A stretch of DNA of 64,000 nucleotides. Source: Maea johnstoni. Taxonomy: Eukaryota; Annelida; Polychaeta; Spionida; Magelonidae. The translations under genes were made by a program, and so were the position numbers. Position 1 is the stretch's first letter. Each line of letters starts with the position of its first letter. Under the pieces are notes generated by a model. That model ran no database searches. It was not told the DNA's origin and worked only from the letters and a program-made list of their open reading frames with translations. Shown here one piece after another: positions 45,903 through 57,324 of this stretch. Location of the stretch: contig OZ012684.1 in NCBI GenBank assembly GCA_963942565.1, positions 68,402,595-68,466,594 of the forward strand, in the 5' to 3' direction.

Positions 45903-46615
45903 TACAGAAAGTATCTGTAACTAGTAGGGTAAATGCGACAATTCAGTTTGGTTAGAAGAATCAATTGAGTAACACTAATACAATGAGTTAGGGATTAGTT
46001 TTTCTTTGTGTATCTGTGATGATTTGTCAAACATTGTTGTGGTTATCCTGTTACCACTCTGATGCAGAAAGTATCTGTAACTAATTGGCTAAATGTGACT
46101 ATTCAGTTTGGTTTGACGAATCGGTTGAGTAACACAAATACAATGAGTTAGGGATTAGTTTTTCTTTGTGTATCTGTGAAGATTTGAATGTTTCATTTGT
46201 CAAACATTGTCGATTGGATAGATTGTTACCAGTAAGATGCAGAAAGTATTTGTAACTTAAGGAGGGTAAACGCGACAGTTCAGTTTTGTTAGGAGAATCA
46301 ATTGAGTAACACAAATACAATGAGTTTAGTAAGGGATTAATTTTTCTTTGTGTATCCGTGATAGTTAGAATGTTTCATTTGTCTAACATTGTCATGGTTT
46401 AAGCCTGTTACCATTGTGATGTTGAAAGTATCTGTAATCAGTTGGGTAAATGCAATAGTTCAGTTTGGTTAGAAGAATCAATTAAGTAGCACAAATGCAA
46501 TGCATTAAGGATTAGCTTTTCTTTGTGTATCAGTGATGATAAGAATTTTTCACTAACTGTTTGTCAAACATTGTGGTGGTAAGCCTGTTACTAGCGTTAT
46601 GTAGAAGAGATATAA
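45903..46615 (+). repeat. 175-182-bp tandem array, 4 units
   Basis: Units start at about 45903, 46061, 46236, 46418 and (partial) 46597. Each has 'gcagaaagtatctgtaact', 'cagtttggttagaagaatc', 'aatacaatgagttagggatt' and 'tgtcaaacattgt'. Lengths are 158, 175, 182 and 180; the first lacks a 'gaatgtttcattt' segment. Divergence of 10-20% implies moderate age. Confidence 0.95.
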
Positions 46616-47469
46616 GAATTGTGAAGAGATTTAAGAATGTCACCATCTTTGATTCAAACCTCACAAAAATCAAGGCAAAAAATAAATTGATAGCTTTTAT
46701 AGTAATTTAAAAAGGCATTTTTTCTGTGATTTGAATATGCACTTGTACAAGACAGGTATCACATACATTGTAAATATCATCTAAAACTAAATTTGTTTTA
46801 AAAAAAATTCCTAGCAAAACACTTGAATATGTTTTAGTAATTGGTATGAAGATTAATTATTTATTAGTTATAAACTAACTTAACTTATTAATTTAATTTG
46901 TTATCTTTTAAGTTCTAAAAATTCAAACAGCTCAAGTCACTTTAACAACCCTTCATGTTCAAAGAACCCCCTTAGTAGCTGAAAGAAAATCAAACACAAA
47001 AATGAGGTTTTGTCCCTAAAGAAATACCCTTAGAATAATTTTGCAATAATCCCTCTATATTTGAGAAGAATCAAGATAAGATGAGACCACCTCCGGTCAG
47101 TCTCAGCAAGGAAAGGTTAAACAATCATGCCAGAGTTGAGACTACGAAGAAAATCCCTAGATAAATAGCAAAACATATCAACTGAGATAAGACGCTGTGA
47201 TTTATTTGCTCAGAAAAGCAAGCAGTAGTGTTTATTGTAGAGATTTGTCAATCCTCCTCTCCACTGTATCTAATCACGAAGATAAGTCGCTCTATCAAAG
47301 ACGATTCTCAGAGAGATTCCTTTTGATTCGAGTATTGATGTTTGAGTTTGCTCAGAATGACACTATTTTACCTGATAGATGAGGTTTTGCTACTGGGATA
47401 GATCAATATTCTCAGCACAGTGCCTGACCCACTGGCCTGACCGCTGGTCTTGCTGTGTGTGGCCACTTG
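46616..47469. other. No gene recognised
   Basis: AT-rich to about 47080. 47085-47400 is more balanced, with a TCF/LEF-like ATCAAAG near 47296, but without other support. Confidence 0.35.
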
Positions 47470-47770
47470 TTAACCCTCTCATACCAGTATTGCCTGGAAA
47501 CTTCATGACTACTTTGCTGATATATTTTTGACCAGAACAACTTTTGGAATTTATACCTATAGTTATTGAAAGCTTCGTGTCTATTTTGGTGATATTATTT
47601 TGACCAGAGCATTTTTTGGAATTCATATCCCCACTCCAGGGGCAACGTTTTGCATGTAAATCAGCACTATTATAGCCTTATATTGCCTGACCAGTTTCCT
47701 GACTGTACAGCTATCAAAAAGATTTCTTTTTGAAGCATCATGTTCAGTTATGCATTTATAGATTGGTTAA
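47470..47770. mobile_element. Family B MITE, rearranged
   Basis: TTAACCCTCTCATACCAG at the left and 'gattggTTAA' at 47767-47770. Inside, 'tttggtgatat' / 'ttgctgatatat' with 'ttgaccagaaca' occurs twice (about 47505-47545 and 47585-47625), an internal tandem duplication of about 80 bp. Confidence 0.6.
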
Positions 47771-48219
47771 AGGATCATGAAATAGTATTTGTAGGTTTAG
47801 TTGTGTCTGATAGTACAAGTAAAAGGGTATTTCTTTCTAATGTTCATGAATAATTGACAAATCCACTATTCCCAAACTTAATGTACCAAGAAAATATTAT
47901 GTGAATGAAATGTTAGTTTCAGAAGCACCATAGACCCCGGAGATACCTTTCAGAGCAAACAATAAACATAAATATGCCAAGGACCTGCTAATGTACTCTA
48001 TTCAGCATGAAGAGTACTTACTCTAAATTCTCGGAAATTTAGACCATCCTGAAGTTTGGGCCACTATAATTATTTTGCAAAATAATTAATGGGGAATCTG
48101 TGCAACCACGGGTATATCACCAGTTACCATTTCACAAAATATGGAACGAGCTGTGAATCTTGCTGATACAAAATCAAGGTATTTTCAGGAAACATCTCAC
48201 CTTGAACCCATGAAATTCA
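47771..48219. other. No recognised features
   Basis: Unique AT-rich sequence. Confidence 0.4.
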
Positions 48220-48830
48220 TAATTATTGAAAAGTGTCCCAAATTACTGAGAATTTATGGTACCCTGTGATGATGGCTTCACTTGGAAGCGATATCCCAAG
48301 AGAGTGAGCTGTTTTTATAGCCATGATGCCGATTTCTCCTAGGAGAGAGCGTAGGGGTGGGGTCGTGCCGCCAAAGTTTGACAGTAGGAGATTTATGAGC
48401 GGGCCAGGACAAGCAGGCGAGTTGATCACGCTGCATTCTCACCTCGCTTGTTTCATGTTTCTTTCACCCAGGACCCAGCCTGGGAAATAGATTGCTTGTA
48501 TGTAGCAATCACACTCAATTCCCTGTCGTTTCTATGTATAATTGTGGACCTCCAGTTCATTTTCTAGCATTGTTTGTGCATGTGTCTTATGCTCCGTCAT
48601 CGACTGAAGGGTTTTGGGGATTTTAGTATTCTCTCCACCTTCTCCAAGCTATTTATCGACCGTGTGCTTGATAGCAACCCAATCCTTCTTTCCGTTAAAG
48701 CAATTGGTTCGGGAGAGAAAGTTGAGGGCGCGGAATATTTAAGGGATTTGCTGATGTCACCCGATAAGCAGTCGATTGAAAAAGATTGGTGTAAGGAGAT
48801 AATGATTAATGCCTTTTAACCTCAGGGTGT
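48220..48830. promoter_or_regulatory. Candidate regulatory block
   Basis: Unique, balanced and CpG-containing for about 600 bp, with Hox/Cdx-like TTTATGAG (about 48391) and homeodomain-like GATAATGATTAATG (48797-48810). The 81-codon plus frame (48574-48819) has mixed composition but no domain or splice context that I can identify; a coding exon cannot be excluded. Confidence 0.3.
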
Positions 48831-49070
48831 CAGTGAAAATCAAATCCTCTATTTGACTGTGTAATAGCCTTATGATATAAAGATAATTATTATCATAGAG
48901 TTTACCCACTCACACTTAGAGTCTGATAAAAATTTTGATTTTTTTTATATTTGAAGGAGAGCTGCAGTTATGGGTTGTGACTAACATTTCTCCACATATT
49001 TTCTGAAAGAAGCTCTCTGTCTTTAGTGAGATGTATAGATTATATGAGATGCACACTTACATGTCAGGGC
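48831..49070. other. No recognised features
   Basis: AT-rich; 'tttgaaggagagctgc' at 48953 is reminiscent of the family B core but isolated. Confidence 0.35.
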
Positions 49071-49200
49071 TCAAAATTGGCTGGAGCCGGAAGCCCAGGG
49101 CTTCCTTTAATTCACCTGCAGCACCCTCAAATATCTGCAGGGAGCCCAAAGATGTACTGGTTTCTATACACAACAGCTTTCGAAGATGCAATTAGACACC
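49071..49200 (+). mobile_element. hAT-type repeat end
   Basis: Starts CAGGGCTCAAAATTGGC, a typical hAT terminus, and shares 'gaaaccagtacatcttt' (reverse complement) with 4783-4850. The other end was not found, so this is a fragment. Confidence 0.55.
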
Positions 49201-50809
49201 CTTGAAAATAAGTAATTCTAGCTCTGCCTTTTATTTAAGGAGGTGTGTTTTAAAGGATATCAGGCCATCTTTAATTCCAGATGCAAATGCAGTACCAAAT
49301 TATCAAGGGAGTGTAAATACAAAATGTTGATATATTTGTCTAGTTATAAGCATATAAGTAACTAGATATGTGAGGAAAAGGATGAATTAGTATTTTCCAT
49401 TTTGGTAGCTGGTAGTAGCTTGACCCGCTGAGCTTCAGGGACTTGATAGATATATTTTTGATATCCTGAAGGCATGCCTGAATACCCTTTAGCTATTGCT
49501 CATCATACACCTTAAGCAAGATCTCATCATTTATTCAGTATTTATCCAAGCCTTTCTGAGGAAGGGGCAGTAGAATTGAAATATTTGTGAGGGATTTTTG
49601 TGCAGTCAGTGACATTGATAGATGCCCCAGTATCATCTGTTTGGAATTGATATTGCTGCAGGTATTATATGCTGGACTTCATGTGGGAGGGGGGAGGTTC
49701 CACGTGACCTTTAAGGTCTCCACCCTGTTACCCAAATAACCCTTTCCTCCTCAGAAACCTAAGGTGGTCTTTATATAAAGAAATGCAACGATCTTGTAGT
49801 ATAAAGTGGGGGCGGTACTGGGGGTAGTTTTGGCAGTGATTGAACTCCTTTATATCCTCTTTTAATCAGGGGTAGATCCAGGTTTTCCTTTGTAGGGTGT
49901 TTGTTCTCTATAAGGGGTTTCATTCTATCGTAGCGGTTTTAAGCATATTTACCAGAGAAAAGTAACAGTTTTCTGCAAGAAATATATCATTTTGCACCAT
50001 AAAAGGGTGGTTTGTCAATTCCTTTGTATCTGAAACGGCCTATTACACCAACCATTTCCAAGATTCAAACTCTACCGATAACTCCTTTAAGTACTCATCA
50101 ATGCCTGTATATCTCCTAGCATTTTGACTGGATGTTCCAATAAAAGTTCATCCCCTCCTCAGGAAAAAATAATATTTCAAGTATATATGTCATATTTGTT
50201 TATTGTCATCGTTTTTATAATAATGCAAAAATGAACACCGGGCCAACTTAGCAATTTAAGCATGAATCAGATACCTTATTTTTATAGCAAGATATTCTAT
50301 AAATCTATTTGTCTTAATTATGAAACAGGAAAACATGAATTATTGTTTCTCTTTTATAATAAACCATTCTAGAACCATTTACATTTTGTGATAATGAAAT
50401 GACATTAACCTTTAACTGGCCTAGAGCTCTGTGTTTGCTTGAACATATCTATCTAAAGCAATCACTTTTTCCTACTAATGGCTTCCATTTATCACTGTTA
50501 GCTTCCCTATTGTCAAAAGAACAATTGATTATGTCTTTGTTCTTGGTTGGGACTGATATTTTCCGTCTCATTTCACCGTTAAAGTACCTAAACACATGTG
50601 TTCCTGCACATCCACTGAGTCTGGGTTTACATGAAAAAGAACTGTTTACTCGCTATGTCTTTCTTTGTGAAGAACGAAGCTCTCAACCCAGGGGGGAGAG
50701 GAGAAAAGTTGTTTAGATTGTGGCGTTACTTGCTCTGATGTTGACAAATAGGCCAGAACACAAGGCCAGGAATTCAATGCCACACAAAAAGTCTTTGTGG
50801 CATATATTT
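49201..50809. other. No gene recognised
   Basis: Mostly unique. The 105-codon frame at 50399-50716 has mixed composition but no domain. It starts inside AT-rich sequence and lacks splice support, so I do not call it. Confidence 0.3.
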
Positions 50810-51475
50810 GACTCCCTGGTCAATATCTCCGGGGAGATGTGTTGACTTGAGGCTATCCTTAGGCCGCGTCACCTTTCACGGCAAACGGGGCGGACGACTT
50901 GAAAGTATGTTCACAGCTACTTGATAGTTTCACGATCATAGATAGTACCTTTCTGCTTCTCAAGGTGCCTTAGTGGGGTATTTGTTGAGCTCAGTATTAG
51001 CTCGCTGCTATCTCGTCTTTCGCACGGACCAGGTGCAAATATGAGAAGTACATGTCAATTTGATCAGCGGGTCTGGGTAGCTTTAAAGCCTCAAGTGTGG
51101 CTGCCGGTGAGAAAACACATGTGTTTGTTATCCCAAGACAATGTGCTTGCACTCGCCGTAGTAGCAAGTGGCCCTGTTTATTTTTCTTAAGCAGCCGTTG
51201 GTATTTTGTCTTCCTCGCATGAATGCAAACAAAGTGGGAAATAGTTTTGGGGGTGAGCGTTAAATCCCTTCACTGCTCGAGATGCATGCGGATTTGCGTA
51301 TGTGTGTGTGCCTTGGGCATAAGCTGCCAATGGCTGAGAGACCCACGTGGAAACAAGAGGTCCCTATGCTGTCTCGGATGTCCTCAGAGCAGGGAGAAAG
51401 GGGAGGACAAAGAGTTTTTTGCTGTTTTGTTCACAGCTAAATATGATTCTATGCATCATCTGTCATGAGTTAGCG
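50810..51475. promoter_or_regulatory. Candidate regulatory block
   Basis: Balanced, CpG-containing and unique, with an E-box/ACACATGTGT palindrome (51114-51123) and several runs without low complexity. Frames of 81 codons or fewer have no recognisable domain. Confidence 0.3.
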
Positions 51476-51509
51476 TAAGTGCATTAAACAGTAGAGTCCA
51501 AAATGATAG

Positions 51510-51866
51510 TTAACACTTATGCTGGTGGTGGCTAACTTTGCCAATACAAAATGATGCAAAACACACACACTGAAACCCTGTCACATGGGTACTCATCTGA
51601 GAGTACTCAGCATGAGCTTTTCAATGAATATCAACATGACAAGGTTTTGATGGTTTTTGAAAATCCTTGCGTCCTTATGCTTTGGACGAAAGTAGCCGAA
51701 AACAACTTTGGAATTAATCATTATTTCACGCTACATTTGAAGGAGAGTTCTAAGTCGGATTTTGATTAACTTTTCTCCTTCAAACATTTTCTGAAACCTG
51801 CATTTATTAGATAGATATCGACAAAATAATCAGGCAGTTTTGGGCGCTATAGGTATTAATGGGTTA
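51510..51866. mobile_element. Chimeric MITE: family C joined to family B
   Basis: From TTAA 51510-51513 to about 51699 the minus strand is family C, with its far-end 'TTAACACTTATGCTGG' and 'gggtactcatctgagagtac' stem. From about 51700 to TTAA 51863-51866 the plus strand is the right half of family B ('acaactttggaattaatcat', 'ctccttcaaacattttctg', 'attaatgggTTAA'). The outer ends are each proper TTAA ends, so the hybrid could have moved as one unit. Confidence 0.8.
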
Positions 51867-51889
51867 ATAGAAAGGAATGAAAAAATATG

Positions 51890-52110
51890 ATTTGAGTGTA
51901 TCAAACATTAATACAATGGATAGGTAAACACAGGTGTGTTATTTCTCATACCTGCTGTGCACAGGATTCTGCAGCCCACCAGGCTCAAAGACACAGATTC
52001 ATCAATCTGTGGGGAATCATCAATCTATGCCTATTAGAGACAGGTAAATACAGGTGCATTTTGTCTCACCTGGCATGCGAAGTGCATTATCATAGGTCTC
52101 TATAGCCAAG
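51890..52110 (+). repeat. Imperfect 120-bp duplication
   Basis: 'ataggtaaacacaggtg' with 'tctcatacctg' at about 51919-51957 recurs as 'acaggtaaatacaggtg' with 'tctcacctgg' at about 52040-52074. Confidence 0.65.
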
Positions 52111-52250
52111 AGGGATAAAATCACAATCCTTTATAATACCTGTTTTATCCACAAACCAGCTGCTGCATGATACTGAACTAGGTGTAGGAAAGGTAAGGAA
52201 AAGTTCACATATTGTATCCGTTAAACCTTGCAGAGTATTCAAGCACTTTG

Positions 52251-52377
<127 letters not shown>

Positions 52378-52545
52378 GCCTAAACCATTCAGTGGCCAAA
52401 AGCAGCCTGATAATCTTGATGAAGTTGAGAAAATATTTGGAACTAGAAATGTTGATCATAACATTACCAACCACTCAGACTCTCCTTTAAATATTTTGTA
52501 AAACCTATTTTATTTCCAAGGTTTTGTCAAAATCATCAAAGATCT
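52378..52545. mobile_element. Family B MITE remnant
   Basis: 'aaccattcagtggccaaaag', 'cagcctgataatcttgatg', 'gaaatgttgatca' and 'gactctcctttaaatatttt' follow the family order. The right end is missing, and the left end is joined to the TA microsatellite. Confidence 0.65.
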
Positions 52546-53270
52546 AGACAACAATTTCAAGAGAAATTTGTAAGACTTTTGGTTCTGAAAATATCACAGG
52601 GGTGAGTGACCTTCCCCATTTGTAAGTCAAATCAACAACCTAGCAAAAAATGTCCATGCAAACATGCTGATAGCGTTTGAATGATGGCGGAGTTATATGA
52701 CAACTTGAAAAGGTGGGCTATGGTGTCACTGCTGTTGCGTGACAGCCAACAATTTGAATTACATCTCAATTAATGAATATCAACAAAAAGAACAATCAGG
52801 TTATATCATATTTACTAATCTAGAATAGGATCCGTCATCCTTATGTACGATTCCATGACTGCTGACATTCCTTACCATTGATTTACATAAGATTAACTTT
52901 TGGTGGAGAAGTTTTAAATGAAAAGAAAACAGTCATCCATACCATCCTTTTGTTAGAATTGGGATAGCATCTTTTACAGGGGTGTGTGCTACTGTTTCTA
53001 TGAGTGGCACAATAGATGCTTATGTGGTGGACTAATGATCTCATAACAGTGGGCATGGTTGACCAGTTTGACCTGAGGGGGGAACATGATGTTATGTAAC
53101 ATGATGAGGGGGGGATTAATTGCTTAATTATCACACTGTGCAACGTCATGTAACACGCTATTATTACTGCTTAAAGAGGGAGATGAATCCACATCTTATG
53201 ATCTCCTTAGACATTTCTGTGACATACCACTCATTCTCTACATCTCCTTATCCCCAGCAGTGTCAGGGGT
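52546..53270. other. No recognised features
   Basis: Unique; no repeat copy or coding signal. Confidence 0.4.
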
Positions 53271-53271
53271 T

Positions 53272-54300
53272 ACATAACGGCTGGGGAAATATATGTGTAT
53301 AACAGCACTGATAGTTAAGGGCCATCCCAATGGCCAAGTGGTCTAGTTCTTGGCTTGCTAGGTATCCAGGAATCTCCTTTTCGTGAGTGCAAACAGTAAG
53401 GTAATGGTTTGGGGAATTGATATGTATCACAGTATGTAGCAAAGCTGACGAGATAGGGTCTACCTCTAGGGCTTGGCGGTCTAATGCATTGAACACCAAC
53501 TGCTTGCTGTGTCCAGGAAAGTCACCACTTATCAGTGTTAATAGTAAAGGTTAAGGGAATTGATTTGTATGTAGCAAAGCTGACAAGATAGGGTCTACCT
53601 CTGGGGCTGGGCACTCTAATGCATTGAACGGTAACTGCTTGCTGACTGTCCAGTAAAGTCATCATTCATCATTGTTAACAGTAAGGTATTGGTTTGGGGA
53701 ATTTATATGTATGTAGCAAAGCTGACAAGATAGGGACTACCTCTTTGGCTGGGCGGTCTAATACATTAGACACCAACTGCTTACTGTGTCCGGGACAAGT
53801 TTTTGGATTTTCTTTTGAAATTTAGTTTTTCGTCACTTTTTTCTGCCATATTGCGACTAATTAGTGACTAGCCAGTTGTAGCTGTCTGAGGAAGCCGTAT
53901 TACATGGTGAAAAACATTGCCTTACCTAAAATCACTGGCAACTTTCTTACATGGCCCAGGTGGGATTTTGAACCTGGACAGTGGTCTGAGACAGCTAGCA
54001 GTCAGTGGCAACACCTTAGACTGCACGCCCCTTAGGGCAGGCCCTAGGACAGTTGCAACTCATTAGCATCAACAATACGGTAATGGATGGGGTTATAGAT
54101 GTGTATATAGTAGAGCAGCATGGATAATGTCTGCCTCTAGGGCTGAGTGGTCTAATGCTTTGCACACCAATGGCTTGCCATTTCTTGGTATCTTGCCTAT
54201 ATCAGTATCAACAGGTAATGGCTAGGAAAATAGAGATATGTTATAACAGTGATGCCATAGTAGGGTCTGCCTCGTATAATGGCTGAGTGATCTAGTGTAT
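53272..54300 (+). repeat. Roughly 130-bp tandem array with tRNA-like A-box
   Basis: At least six imperfect units: near 53272, 53397, 53544, 53680, then, after a SINE, near 54070 and 54215. Shared words are 'aatggtttggggaatt', 'tatgtagcaaagctgaca', 'atagggtctacctct' and 'ggctgggcggtctaatgca'. The last, with 'ggccaagtggtctag' in the first unit, resembles the A-box of tRNA-Leu/Ser; no B-box follows. The first and last units are the most diverged. Confidence 0.8.
53810..54060 (-). mobile_element. SINE family D inside the 130-bp array
   Basis: The minus strand reads 'gcagtctaaggtgttgcc' (A-box), 'ccaggttcaaaatcc' (B-box), 'gccatgtaagaaagttgcc', 'cggcttcctcagacagct', 'caactggctagtcac' and 'ggcagaaaaaagtgacg'. 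Nearly full-length; it interrupts the third-to-fourth unit of the array. Confidence 0.8.
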
Positions 54301-54576
54301 TGGAAGTTCACAACAAATTTGCAGGAAAGTTTAATGTTGAGCTTTGATGAATATTTTTCCAAAAGATGCTTGTGTCAGAGAAATATCGTCAAAATAGTCC
54401 GGCCTTTTTTGTGTGACTGCATTAATGTGATAATGTTGCTTGTTGTTAGAGAAATATTGTCAAAATAGTCTTGCCTTTTTGTGTGATTTGGCATTAATGT
54501 GATAATGTTGCTTGTTGTCAGAGAAATATTGTCAAAATAGTCCAGCCTTTTTTGTGTGACTTGGCATTAACGGGTT
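54301..54576. mobile_element. Family B remnant with a 72-bp triplication
   Basis: Units start at about 54365, 54435 and 54507, each with 'gagaaatat.gtcaaaatag', 'cttttttgtgtga' and 'gcattaa'. The last runs into 'acgggTTAC', a family B right end. So the tandem growth happened inside a MITE right half. Confidence 0.85.
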
Positions 54577-54589
54577 ACTGTTTCATTGA

Positions 54590-54965
54590 TTGAAGAGTGG
54601 GTGTGGTGAGGAGGCAGTGTTAGATGTTTATTATTAGAACACTGCTCTCAGAATTCCTACAATGATCAGCGATGAGGGATCTGCCGTCTCACTGGTGACA
54701 CAGGCCACCTTTATAGAGGGGCACCTCCAGCGATCAGAGTGATAGAAAACCAATTACCGTATCTCACCCTCCTCCTGCGGTGACCTTTACTGGCCCTTCA
54801 CAGCATGTTAGGAGGCAAAGCCAGGCCTGGAAAATACAAATTGGATTAACGGCAAATAAATTCTGTTTACTGGCCAATATTTGCCGAGAACTGCCACCAC
54901 TTGATCTGTCGTTGTGAATTAGTGGTAATTGTGCAAATCAAGTTATACAAGTGATGATTTAGGGT
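54590..54965. promoter_or_regulatory. Candidate regulatory block
   Basis: Unique, with GC-balanced text and homeodomain-like sites (ACCAATTACC about 54749, TGGATTAACG about 54841, GTGGTAATTG about 54921). No open frame of note. Confidence 0.35.
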
Positions 54966-55121
54966 CTCTCTTGGGCAAGCTACAAGTTTTTACATAACTC
55001 TTGACAGTATGTTCACTGGTGTCAGGATAAGTTGTGTTGCTAAACAGAAGTTATGTCTCTGGTATTTGTTTACTGATTTTGATTCATAGGAAGCTTTCTC
55101 AATGCTTGTAGCTTAAGGTTT

Positions 55122-55122
<1 letters not shown>
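54966..55122. other. No recognised features
   Basis: Short unique AT-rich stretch. Confidence 0.4.
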
Positions 55123-55156
<34 letters not shown>

Positions 55157-55183
55157 TGTCACCATCATCATCATCATTGTCAC

Positions 55184-55219
<36 letters not shown>

Positions 55220-55220
55220 A
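55123..55220. repeat. (CAT)n microsatellite
   Basis: About 30 CAT units with two 'tgtcac' interruptions. On the minus strand it reads as a poly-aspartate frame, which is not a gene. Confidence 0.97.
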
Positions 55221-55385
55221 CTCAATAACAACAATGTAAAACAACAACAATAACGGTAACAAAATATCCATTAAGAATATGCATTGAGAACCTCTTATTT
55301 GATCTTTTAGACCCTTATATTCTCTAACCGTATCTTTTCCCATCTCTCTTCTGCCACTCTTCCTCAGATTCCTGCTGCTTTTCAA

Positions 55386-55615
55386 TTAACCCATTCATGC
55401 TTGAAGATCATTGTGACAAGTGTCGTCTGCATCTATGATACTTTTCAAAATAACTTAAAAATGAATCAATAATTCACAAAATATGTAAAGGACAATTGTG
55501 GGCTGTGTTCTGAATAACGTTTCTCCTTCAAATATTTTCCTAATTATGCTTTTGTCAGAAAGTTATCACCAAGAATGTCAGGCGTCTTTGGCTGCTATAG
55601 GCATGAATTGGTTAA
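55386..55615. mobile_element. Family B MITE, best complete copy
   Basis: TTAACCCATTCATGCTTG (TTAA 55386-55389) to GGCATGAATTGG/TTAA (55612-55615), 230 bp. A subterminal inverted similarity extends beyond the first 18 bp. The interior has 'atacttttcaaaataactta', 'caaaatatgtaaaggac', 'ctccttcaaatattttcc' and 'gtcaggcgtctttggctg'. Useful as the reference copy for the family. Confidence 0.9.
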
Positions 55616-55624
55616 AATCTCTGA

Positions 55625-56040
55625 ACATGGCTCTATTACCCTGCACTGTTGCTAGCTCTGCACCCTGCATGAACGTAACCAATCCCTCTGAGAGACACAT
55701 CGCACCAAGAAGAACAGGTGTAACTCGTCTCTCTAAAAAATGCCCAAGAGCCAATCAACACGTCCCTGGAAAATGTTGAGCTTCCATTCTGTGAAATTGG
55801 AAGCAGACACAATCGGTCCCCTCCTTGGCGAAATTTTATTTTCTCAGCAAACATTTTACGGGATCCACTCTAGAGGAATAATATACTACACATGTAGCAG
55901 CATGCTCCTGGCGTTGAGCGAATGTTTCCAAGAAATAACATATAGGCGTGTTGTTTCTGCCCCACAAATATTTGTCTAGCTGAAGTGGATGGGCTGTGCG
56001 CAATTAACTTTTTTCCACTTTTTTCTACTAGCGCAAATTT
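55625..56040. promoter_or_regulatory. Candidate regulatory block
   Basis: Balanced and unique. Several open frames (72-93 codons) overlap on both strands, which suggests chance rather than coding. It contains a GAGCCAATCAACACG CCAAT/Pbx-like site near 55748. Confidence 0.3.
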
Positions 56041-56167
56041 AGTGGAATCTCAGCGATTAACTCTTAAGCGGATTAGTTCCCTCACATTGCAGTCTTCCCT
56101 GATGTAAGTTTTGGGTATTGTCCCAATGATTAGTGGTCTATGGAGGAAGCAAGTGGCAGGACCTGCA

Positions 56168-57324
56168 GGGCCAATTTCATTAAGCCACTTGATACCTGGT
56201 TTAAAGTTAAACCAGGTCACAACTTGAAGATAGACCAGGTCTCAAAGTTAGGCCAATTTCATTAAGCACTTAGTACCTGGTTTAAAGTTGAACCAGGTCA
56301 CAAATATGGGACTAACTTTAGACCAGGGGAGGGGTGGTTTATATCATAGTATGGCCTGGTCTAAATATTTATATGGCTGATATAAAGGCTATGTTTGAGT
56401 ATATAAACTGGACTTAGCATTTACATAGCCATTTCATGATTATTCTGGTACTATCATAAATAAAACACATTTTTTTTCAGACAAAAAAATCATGCTTGTA
56501 AATTTGCATATATTATGTGATGCAGACGAATCTAACACACCTTAATGCTAATAAAGTTGCACAAATGGCATTTGTCATGTTTCCCAAAATATACTTTTGT
56601 CATAGATTTGTCAACAAAAATGTCAGGTACCTCTCTCTTTGAAAAATCTCTCAAATAAAAAATTAATAATACAGTTTGGGAGCAAGCTTAGAAACTTGTC
56701 TTAGTAGTAAAATAAACCACTTATTTGCATTTGCATTTTAAAGATATCTTGCTTCTACACTTACATTTTGATATTCATAGATAGTTTGAGTGGTGATGAT
56801 ACATGTCTTGAATGGCAGAGTGCAGCATTCGAAGCAGCTGACACATAAGTCCATATAAATATCAAATCAATTAAAATTGGCAATGGTAAATGTTGCATGT
56901 ATCAACTTTAATTTATATTCCATAGATAATACTTTTAATTAGCATTTTACATCATAATTGAATACAATACTTAATACATGTATTTCACATTCCAAAGAAA
57001 TAATACCCTACACTGGTCATCCACTATAGATGCAAAAGGCTTTGTTGAGGGAGTGAAGGTTTCTATTCTCTCAACATGGGGTCCTCTACCCATAGCCTTT
57101 GTTGTACTGACCACAAGCCCTTGCCAATGCCCAAAATAGAGCGAAAACCAAGGCCTAGATAGTTGAGACTAGGTTTGGTTGTTACCTGGTACTAACTCAT
57201 TTGATGAAATTGGACTAAAGTTAGACTGGTTTAACTTCTAAACCAGGTAACAGCCGAACCAGGTATCAGAGTTGACACCTAGTCTAAGTTGGGTGGGTTT
57301 ATCTCACCTTAATGAAATTGGCCC
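56168..57324. mobile_element. Family J transposon, complete 1157-bp copy
   Basis: Ends GGGCCAATTTCATTAAG and CTTAATGAAATTGGCCC, flanked by GCA on both sides (56165-56167 and 57325-57327). The left terminal text is duplicated in tandem (second 'gccaatttcattaagc' at about 56251). ACCAGGT/ACCTGGT motifs occur many times near both ends, like subterminal transposase sites. The 3-bp duplication and GGGCC start suggest PIF/Harbinger, without proof. No open frame of transposase size. A second copy starts at 63004. Confidence 0.85.

Noticed and set aside
50399-50716. 105-codon plus-strand frame
   Set aside because: Mixed composition but no domain, no acceptor or donor that fits, and it begins in AT-rich intergenic-type DNA.
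53320-53400. tRNA-Leu/Ser-like gene
   Set aside because: The A-box-like text is part of a tandem array unit; no B-box and no cloverleaf.
55113-55385. Poly-aspartate minus-strand frame
   Set aside because: Product of the (CAT)n microsatellite.
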